Shown here in pieces: positions 58,657-64,000 of a stretch of DNA of 64,000 nucleotides (within the stretch, counting starts at the first letter, position 1; the number at the start of each line of letters is the position of its first letter). Source of the stretch: Pectobacterium sp. A5351. Lineage in GTDB: Bacteria; Pseudomonadota; Gammaproteobacteria; Enterobacterales; Enterobacteriaceae. The notes under the pieces are model-generated. The model was not told where the DNA came from. It saw nothing but the letters and a program-made list of their open reading frames with translations, and searched no databases. A program made the translations under genes and the position numbers. The stretch is taken from the NCBI RefSeq assembly GCF_028335745.1, contig NZ_CP116477.1:3224001-3288000 (forward strand), written 5' to 3'.

Positions 58657-58847
58657 CATCTGCATTACCTTAAACTTGAACTGGAAGTTTTCGCAGGAAG
58701 AACACAGTCAAATCTGACAGGCTGTATTGAGCGAAGATCTGAATTACTCTGTTGTCAACACAACCTTCATGGACATCTTTCGGCTCACCCCTTATAGTGA
58801 TTTCACTTCTACTTTCAATGCGCTCTAGCCCCTGTCAGGAACAGCTA

Positions 58848-59252
58848 ATGCTCGATCTAACTGCGTTGGATTATCTAAAATATATGGGAGTCGGGTTAAT
58901 TATGATCCCTTTTTTCCTTGTATCTATAGCTGTAATGATAAAAACGAGAAATAAGTTCAAGAATAGTGGGCTTGGCTTTTCAACTTTTTTCCTAGCGGTT
59001 CATCTTACTTTATTCCTTGCTCCTTTGGGTATTCTCCTTGCTACCTATTTTGATAAAGGAACTGGTGCGTTATTAATTGCTTCTCTTACTTTCTTGCTCA
59101 TTTTATCAGGAGCATACGTTTACGACAGGATCATCAAACGCACTTTCGTCATCAGGATTGATGAGGAAACATTTTATGTATTATATCATCGAGCGAAAGA
59201 TGACGGTGTTTCCATCAAAGATCTGATTGTGGGCAGAGTCAAAAAAGAATAA
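58848..59252 (+). CDS. Membrane protein of 134 residues
   Basis: Begins MLDLTALDYLKYMGVGLIMI behind CAGGAAC and has three hydrophobic segments (about 10-30, 45-70, 75-97) and a basic, mixed C-terminus (RIDEETFYVLYHRAKDDGVSIKD). The ORF is open further upstream, but with no ribosome site. Function unknown. Confidence 0.6.
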   Translation: MLDLTALDYLKYMGVGLIMIPFFLVSIAVMIKTRNKFKNSGLGFSTFFLAVHLTLFLAPLGILLATYFDKGTGALLIASLTFLLILSGAYVYDRIIKRTFVIRIDEETFYVLYHRAKDDGVSIKDLIVGRVKKE

Positions 59253-59325
59253 TGGTGCAGTTTGTTTTACAGGTCTGAATGAACCCTATCAAAAACGGGT
59301 ATTATGAATAACATCAATAGTGCCT

Positions 59326-59434
59326 CTCTAAATAGCTTCGTGTAATAGCACTACACTTGGAAGTGTGCGACCTCCCGTCAGTGTTGGTCTCGCACGATGA
59401 GAAGTGAAGCATCAATGTGCGAAGCTATTTAGAG
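59326..59434. repeat. 109-base stem-loop with perfect 15-bp ends
   Basis: CTCTAAATAGCTTCG at 59326-59340 and CGAAGCTATTTAGAG at 59420-59434 are exact reverse complements. The 79-base interior contains further stems: GTGCGA / TCGCAC (59365-59370 with 59390-59395) extended by CC/GG, and ACACTT / AAGTGT. It may be a structured RNA or a recombination site. Confidence 0.85.
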
Positions 59435-59552
59435 CTTGAGGTAATCTGCTCAAGTGATAATGAGGCTCTGAGACCAGGAATCAATTAATTAATGCAGATC
59501 CTGACCTGATTCCTATTGATTAACACAGTCTGATGTAAGCAATATCCGCTCA

Positions 59553-59605
59553 TGGCACAGGGCTTCCTGTAAGATTACGCTTAGCTCTGCGCAGCAACTG
59601 TGCCA
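59553..59605. repeat. Second stem-loop in the same spacer
   Basis: TGGCACAG and CTGTGCCA flank 37 bases, including GCTCTGCGCAGC, itself a small palindrome. With the previous stem-loop it fills the 379-base gap 59253-59631, which has no reading frame. Confidence 0.65.
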
Positions 59606-59631
59606 GATTGGGTCTTAGCTAATACATGTCA

Positions 59632-60048
59632 TCACAATCGACAACCACTCTTCCTGACGCTCGTTGAAGCTCTTATCAGCTTGTTGGCGTCATACTTCTT
59701 TTTCTCATGCACGTAGATTCTTTCTGTTCTTCCACCGTTGTTGATGATGAAGCTGATGATAGAAAGAAAGACTTTATTCAGACGGGGTTTATCAATCAAA
59801 TCATCACTGATTTTTTCGATGTGGCAATAGTAAGAGAGAAGCAGAAAACTTAGCACCACTTCTCGATTTGAAAACGTCAGATTTTCTATATCCTGCTGGT
59901 ATTTAATGTAAAATCCTGCGCAAAAAAGATAAGACTGCTCGGTGATTTCTGCTTCTGAAAAGCCCGATTCATCGAGCTTATCAACAAACCTGTCCAGCAA
60001 CAGCAGATACCTTTCCATTAAACTCATATTTACTTTTTTCATAGCCAT
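59632..60048 (-). CDS. Hypothetical helical protein downstream of the recombinase trio
   Basis: A 138-residue protein (start MAMKKVNMSLMERYLLLLDR behind AAGGATG; ATG 60048 fits the ribosome site best), predicted mostly helical (FVDKLDESGFSEAEITEQSYLF; VLSFLLLSYYCHIEKISDD) with a basic tail (RIYVHEKKKYDANKLIRA). No family recognised. It is on the same strand as the trio, 95 bases beyond the last gene, so it may be transcribed with it. Confidence 0.6.
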   Translation of the reverse strand: MAMKKVNMSLMERYLLLLDRFVDKLDESGFSEAEITEQSYLFCAGFYIKYQQDIENLTFSNREVVLSFLLLSYYCHIEKISDDLIDKPRLNKVFLSIISFIINNGGRTERIYVHEKKKYDANKLIRASTSVRKSGCRL

Positions 60049-60142
60049 GCATCCTTGCAATAATTTAACTACCATCCTGATAACATATAAAAAATAACAT
60101 ATCCATTAATAAAATCAATGGTAATAATAAGATTAAATAGGA

Positions 60143-60559
60143 TCAATAACTTCTTTCCCTGTCTATTATTGGCAATGGTTTATTAAGATTATCTTCACTG
60201 AGACCATGAATATCTGCATTATATTGCCATATTATAAACATTTCCTTTATACTTCTATTTTCCTCCTCAGCCATTTTTAATTTATTTTCAAGGTTACTTA
60301 TATGCTGAGATGCAATATTTAAATTAGCAGGTCTTCTTATCTCACTTTTCCCTGATTTGATCATGTCTTTTTTAAAATTAAAGGCTTTGACAATGTTTTT
60401 GTGAATATTCAGAGATTGTCTTGTCGGTCTTTTTCCAACCACCGAAGAAATGCTATCACATAATGCATCCCATGTTAGCCCTCCGGATTTTTTACTATCC
60501 CATCCGCTAATTACATTAACGATATAATTAATATCTTCTTTTGTAAGATGTTTAGCCAT
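60143..60559 (-). CDS. gmtX: GmtX-like third protein of the recombinase trio
   Basis: Small accessory protein of 138 residues. The N-terminal half looks like a helix-turn-helix (MAKHLTKEDINYIVNVISGW, LTWDALCDSIS, KRPTRQSLNIHKNIVKAF); residues 75-108 form a coiled coil (NIASQHISNLENKLKMAEEE). This is the size and layout of GmtX of the Gamma-Mobile-Trio and resembles TnpC of Tn554. It begins 12 bases after the gmtZ stop. The exact role is unknown; DNA binding is inferred. Confidence 0.6.
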   Translation of the reverse strand: MAKHLTKEDINYIVNVISGWDSKKSGGLTWDALCDSISSVVGKRPTRQSLNIHKNIVKAFNFKKDMIKSGKSEIRRPANLNIASQHISNLENKLKMAEEENRSIKEMFIIWQYNADIHGLSEDNLNKPLPIIDRERSY

Positions 60560-60571
60560 GAATCGCCTTCC

Positions 60572-62395
60572 TTATTTATATTTTCTTATGTTATGTTTTA
60601 TTACTTTATTATTAACAATCACCCTATTTAAATGCGAAAATCCATTGTTATTTAATTTTATTACTGAACCATCTTTTACATTATCATCTTCCATTATAGT
60701 TATAATCCCTTTAAGAGTTTTTAATGTCTTATCCTGATGAAGAAACCATTTATCAGCCCCTAATTCCTCTTCATTCATTGAACTCAATGCTTTTGAATGA
60801 AGAGCTTCCGTTGCAGAATAAACTTCCTTCATTCTGGATAGTTTATCACTATCACCTTTAACACAAAGTTGCTCATCACAATGAATACAATCTCTGAATT
60901 TGTCACATGGAGATATCATGTAATCATGAGCGCAGTAACCAAATTCTGTGATATGAATAGCACCATGATTTAATACACTAATATCTTTTAAAGTAGACGG
61001 TAGATTCATATCGGTCTCATCTAATACTCCAGAAGTTAAAACCTCTCCATTAATATTTAAGCTCTTTGCTTTCTGTAACATTTGCTCTTCACTGATATGG
61101 TTATAAACTCTGTTCTGTGTCACCGTTGCTCTTCCCGACCATTTAGCAATATCAAGTTCGCCAAGACCACCACGTTGAGCAATAGTATTCAGAAGATGTC
61201 TTGCCTGGTGTGTTCTGAGAAAAAGTGGGACATCTTTCTTGCTGACATAACCATATATTTGAAAGATATTCTGTCTTGATCTATTTCTGTCATCACCCAA
61301 ATAATTGGAAAATATTTCTGATGTGGGTTTAAAAATAACACTGTTCAACGTTTTATTTTTGCTTAATTGGTATTTATTCAAGACACAAAGTGCATTGCTA
61401 TACTTTATATTTTTATCTTTATCATACCAGGGGAAATTTTTGGGAGCGGGATAGTTATTAGGGAATGTTCTGTTATTCTCTTCCATTAAACGGGATAAGT
61501 CTCTGGCATTTTTTGAAAGCTTCAGCAATCTGCTAATGGCCTTTTTAGCGACAGGAACCATGATGTCAGGGATCCACTTTATATTTCCATTAAATTTTTT
61601 CAACGAATAAAAACGAAGTCCATACCGCATTTTTCCATCACGGTCTGATTCACTTATCTCACAGTCGGCAGGGAGAGCTAACACCTCTGAAATTCTGCTT
61701 GGAGCACACATAAGCAACGCAAAAACTGATGTAATGAACATATCTTTATCAGAAAGATCATCGTCTGGTAGAGAAAATATTTCTCCTATAGCACTAATCG
61801 CTTGTTCACTTGGTAGTTTTCTCAAACGATTTAAATCTGCTTTTTTTGAAATAACATTATCAGTTTCAGGAGGTCTTAGTGGATTAACCCAGGACAAAAA
61901 AACTGTTTTCAAAAGCCCTTTCTTGTTCAAAAAAACCACTATCCTTTGTAACTCATTCCCACATTGATAAGCTACGCTTTCCGAATAGTTATGCTTGAGA
62001 TACTCAATACACTCATTTAAAATCGTAATATTAAGATAAATAACATTAGTGTTTTTATTTATCTTAATAAGTTTATTTTCCAGTGATTTCAAAGCACCTT
62101 TAAAGGTCAGCTTATTAATTTTACCACCATTATTAAAATAATGGTAAATAACATAACTTTTAGCAAAGTCGATAAAACCCTCATCAAACTCATCCTCTTT
62201 TCTTATTCTCCCTGATGACCGACCTTTGAAATTACATTTGGTAAAAGTGAATATATTTAACCAGTGACTAGAATTCCAGTCTATTCCTGACTCATTCGGC
62301 CTGAGTTCAAATTTGCAAAAATTAATAAAATCCTTCATGTTAATTTCTGCATCAAGCTCCATTTTTTCTTTAAAAAAAATAATTTTTTCTGTCAT
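60572..62395 (-). CDS. gmtZ: GmtZ-like tyrosine recombinase (607 residues)
   Basis: Second recombinase of the trio. Catalytic residues are visible: first arginine in CAPSRISEVLALP (about 234), the HxxRH box THQARHLL (about 395-399), and the tyrosine in RVYNHIS (about 429) after WSGRATVTQN. So it is probably active, unlike the broken integrase at 45.5 kb. The C-terminal 150 residues carry a Cys cluster (about 500-525: YCAHD, C-x5-C-x2-C, then C) that may bind zinc. The start ATG (62395) overlaps the stop of the first recombinase as ATGA, so translation is coupled. Confidence 0.7.
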   Translation of the reverse strand: MTEKIIFFKEKMELDAEINMKDFINFCKFELRPNESGIDWNSSHWLNIFTFTKCNFKGRSSGRIRKEDEFDEGFIDFAKSYVIYHYFNNGGKINKLTFKGALKSLENKLIKINKNTNVIYLNITILNECIEYLKHNYSESVAYQCGNELQRIVVFLNKKGLLKTVFLSWVNPLRPPETDNVISKKADLNRLRKLPSEQAISAIGEIFSLPDDDLSDKDMFITSVFALLMCAPSRISEVLALPADCEISESDRDGKMRYGLRFYSLKKFNGNIKWIPDIMVPVAKKAISRLLKLSKNARDLSRLMEENNRTFPNNYPAPKNFPWYDKDKNIKYSNALCVLNKYQLSKNKTLNSVIFKPTSEIFSNYLGDDRNRSRQNIFQIYGYVSKKDVPLFLRTHQARHLLNTIAQRGGLGELDIAKWSGRATVTQNRVYNHISEEQMLQKAKSLNINGEVLTSGVLDETDMNLPSTLKDISVLNHGAIHITEFGYCAHDYMISPCDKFRDCIHCDEQLCVKGDSDKLSRMKEVYSATEALHSKALSSMNEEELGADKWFLHQDKTLKTLKGIITIMEDDNVKDGSVIKLNNNGFSHLNRVIVNNKVIKHNIRKYK

Positions 62396-63930
62396 ACTCC
62401 TACCTCTCCTGATTTTTCATTGTTAATTTTTTCACACTGTCGGATAACCTCTGCTACGGCATAAATAGTTCGATCCAACACTTCTGTTATCCGATCATCA
62501 CCTGTTATGTTTGCAATACGTACTCTTTCTGCTCTCAATTGATCATAGATTTTCTGGTGTGGTGCATTTAATAACGGTCTGAAGTGCATACACGTATAAC
62601 AGGGAATAGGAACATTTGCCCAGCAGGAAGAATTCTGCTGGCAACTACCCGTTTTTTCACCATCAAAATCTCTTATATTTTGGGATGGATCTTGATGATT
62701 ATCCTTAACGTCTATCTTCCCCTGAAATATCCCTGAGTATTTAGCCATTTCATCTGATACTGCATTGTCTATTTTCCTAACGTGATCAGCATTATATTGA
62801 ACATATATCCCCGTATAGGTTAATGTTGAGTGGTCAAGCAATTCTCCAATCATAATTTCACCATACCCCTCTCTGGCAACTCTTGTCCCAAGGGTATAAC
62901 GAAACCTTCTTGAATTAATATTCAATTTCCGCCCCGTTCTTTCAGAAATAACATTCTCTATTTTCACTATATTTTTTACTGTATTAGTAAACATCGAAAC
63001 GCTCTCATGCGTTTTATCTGAAACAAAAATGCCACTAATATTTCCAGCTTGAATATACTCCCCGATTTTATCTTCAGATACGAAGAGTGGAGTCGAATTA
63101 ATCTCACTTTTTGTTAAATCTCGCCCTATAGCTTCAGATATTATTCCGACAGATAAATTTGCCTGTTCACAAAGAAGATTATATATTTCACTCTTTACTC
63201 TGAACGATCTAAATTCTTTTCTAAAACCATATCCTTGCTTTATTCTTGGTATATTTATAACATAACTCTTTTCACCATCCTCAGATTCCGAGCTTATAAT
63301 ATCTTCTAGTTTCATTTGAGATATTTGTAATGGTCTTCGGCCTGTATAGCTGACTAAAAGTGACATCGTTAGCTGGGGCAATGATATAAGATTTTTTTCA
63401 TAGGCTCTCATCGCCGCTTCATTAAACCCCTGCAATTCATTATCCGTCAATGGGCCTTGTTCAGGATCTCTCCTTTTGACCACTTCACCTTTTTTATTAC
63501 CAGGTATAGTCCAGCTATTAATGATTTCATGAACTTCTTCACTTATCCCATAGTAACCAAGCGAATACCACTTATTAAACAAAACCCTAATGTAGGACAA
63601 ATCATTAACACCTAAACCAGGAGCAACTTTAAATCTCATTACACCCGCTTTATCGACATATTCCTTCCCTGTCTTATTAATAAAAATACAAAATGTTCTG
63701 TTTAATAACTTCACAAAAGATGGACTGTATTCACAAGCCATGTAAGCCATTGTTTTTATATACCCATCCTTTGTTTCATCATTCAATAAGCTCATTGTAC
63801 TTTTAATATCTATAGTGTTACCCCTGCTCAGTTCCCACTTGTCATCACTCAAAGAGAAGCAATACCCATCCGTTTTAGCTTGATAAAGCTCCTTGTTTTC
63901 AACTTTCAAAAATATGTTTTTCATATTCAT
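62392..63930 (-). CDS. gmtY: GmtY-like tyrosine recombinase (512 residues)
   Basis: First gene of the trio. ATG 63930 follows AAGGTGG; upstream in-frame codons to 63972 run into a palindromic repeat and are not used. The catalytic pattern is SYTGRRPLQIS (about 194-204, first Arg), RRFRYTLGTRVA (about 340, in place of HxLRHT), LLDHS and the Tyr in TGIYVQYN (about 377). A Cys cluster (C-x5-C-x7-C-x2-C, about 430-447) follows. This is the architecture of GmtY, the leading recombinase of the Gamma-Mobile-Trio. The trio defines the probable right end of the island. Confidence 0.7.
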   Translation of the reverse strand: MNMKNIFLKVENKELYQAKTDGYCFSLSDDKWELSRGNTIDIKSTMSLLNDETKDGYIKTMAYMACEYSPSFVKLLNRTFCIFINKTGKEYVDKAGVMRFKVAPGLGVNDLSYIRVLFNKWYSLGYYGISEEVHEIINSWTIPGNKKGEVVKRRDPEQGPLTDNELQGFNEAAMRAYEKNLISLPQLTMSLLVSYTGRRPLQISQMKLEDIISSESEDGEKSYVINIPRIKQGYGFRKEFRSFRVKSEIYNLLCEQANLSVGIISEAIGRDLTKSEINSTPLFVSEDKIGEYIQAGNISGIFVSDKTHESVSMFTNTVKNIVKIENVISERTGRKLNINSRRFRYTLGTRVAREGYGEIMIGELLDHSTLTYTGIYVQYNADHVRKIDNAVSDEMAKYSGIFQGKIDVKDNHQDPSQNIRDFDGEKTGSCQQNSSCWANVPIPCYTCMHFRPLLNAPHQKIYDQLRAERVRIANITGDDRITEVLDRTIYAVAEVIRQCEKINNEKSGEVGV

Positions 63931-63947
63931 AACCCACCTTATTTTAT

Positions 63948-64000
63948 ATACTCGTAATACTTCAAGTTGCATGTGCGTTGGCTACATTCACTCACCCGAA
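63948..64000. repeat. Right-end part of the palindromic repeat at the island edge (copy F, cut by the window)
   Basis: ATACTCGTAATACTTCAAG and TTGCATGTGCGTTGGCT match the inverted right end of copies C and D. It begins 18 bases before the gmtY start and continues beyond the window. Core DNA may resume here. Confidence 0.75.

Noticed and set aside
59326..59434. Retron msr-msd RNA
   Set aside because: Inverted repeats at the ends are suggestive, but there is no reverse transcriptase gene in the window.

Overview
The window looks like a chromosome segment of a soft-rot enterobacterium, most probably Pectobacterium. Left-end gene content and order (sbcC, mak, rdgC, ppnP, aroL) match the sbcC-aroL neighbourhood of Enterobacterales. 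Secreted pectinases (PehA-type polygalacturonase, PelI-type pectate lyase with a fibronectin III domain) and a hexuronate enzyme/regulator pair (uxuA plus a GntR regulator) point to a plant pathogen. The genus is inferred from gene content; no rRNA or tRNA gene is visible.

Layout. 1-12.1 kb is core: sbcC (5' end cut by the window), mak, rdgC, a dCache methyl-accepting chemotaxis protein, ppnP, aroL, periplasmic asparaginase ansB and the peptide exporter yojI. 12.7-32.3 kb is a type I secretion locus: one 14.6-kb gene for a 4869-residue BapA-like adhesin of about 44 Ig-like repeats, followed by its outer-membrane TolC-like protein, ABC ATPase and HlyD-type adaptor. 32.4-38.0 kb holds the divergent pectinases pehA and pelI, then uxuA and its likely regulator. 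38.4-41.4 kb is a four-gene switch resembling SiaABCD of Pseudomonas (PP2C phosphatase, kinase, DUF1987 partner, diguanylate cyclase). 41.5-45.3 kb holds a LysR regulator, a TauE/SafE permease, mltB and phnA/yjdM.

From about 45.4 kb to the right edge the DNA becomes AT-rich and is a composite genomic island. It opens with a tyrosine integrase broken at both ends (stop at codon 3, 3' end replaced by an IS3-family transposase tail). Cargo follows: an Hcp gene coupled to a DUF4225 putative effector, with two tandem paralogous membrane proteins as candidate immunity genes; a ribbon-helix-helix protein with a perfect inverted-repeat operator; a KAP-family NTPase; a membrane protein carrying 33 exact copies of a 9-bp repeat; a mobC-relaxase module with no other conjugation genes; and small membrane and lipoproteins. 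It ends with three left-running genes (two tyrosine recombinases of 512 and 607 residues and a 138-residue coiled-coil protein) with the architecture of a Gamma-Mobile-Trio (GmtY-GmtZ-GmtX), which I take to be the current mobility module of the island.

Working together: PehA and PelI break pectin and UxuA and the GntR protein handle the galacturonate/glucuronate-derived hexuronates. The adhesin exporter and the nearby c-di-GMP switch would govern attachment, because in related bacteria giant type I adhesins are controlled by c-di-GMP. The island adds interbacterial warfare (Hcp/DUF4225) and possibly phage defence (KAP NTPase). A family of palindromic repeats (six recognised copies) is scattered through the intergenic spaces, one of them at the probable right edge of the island.
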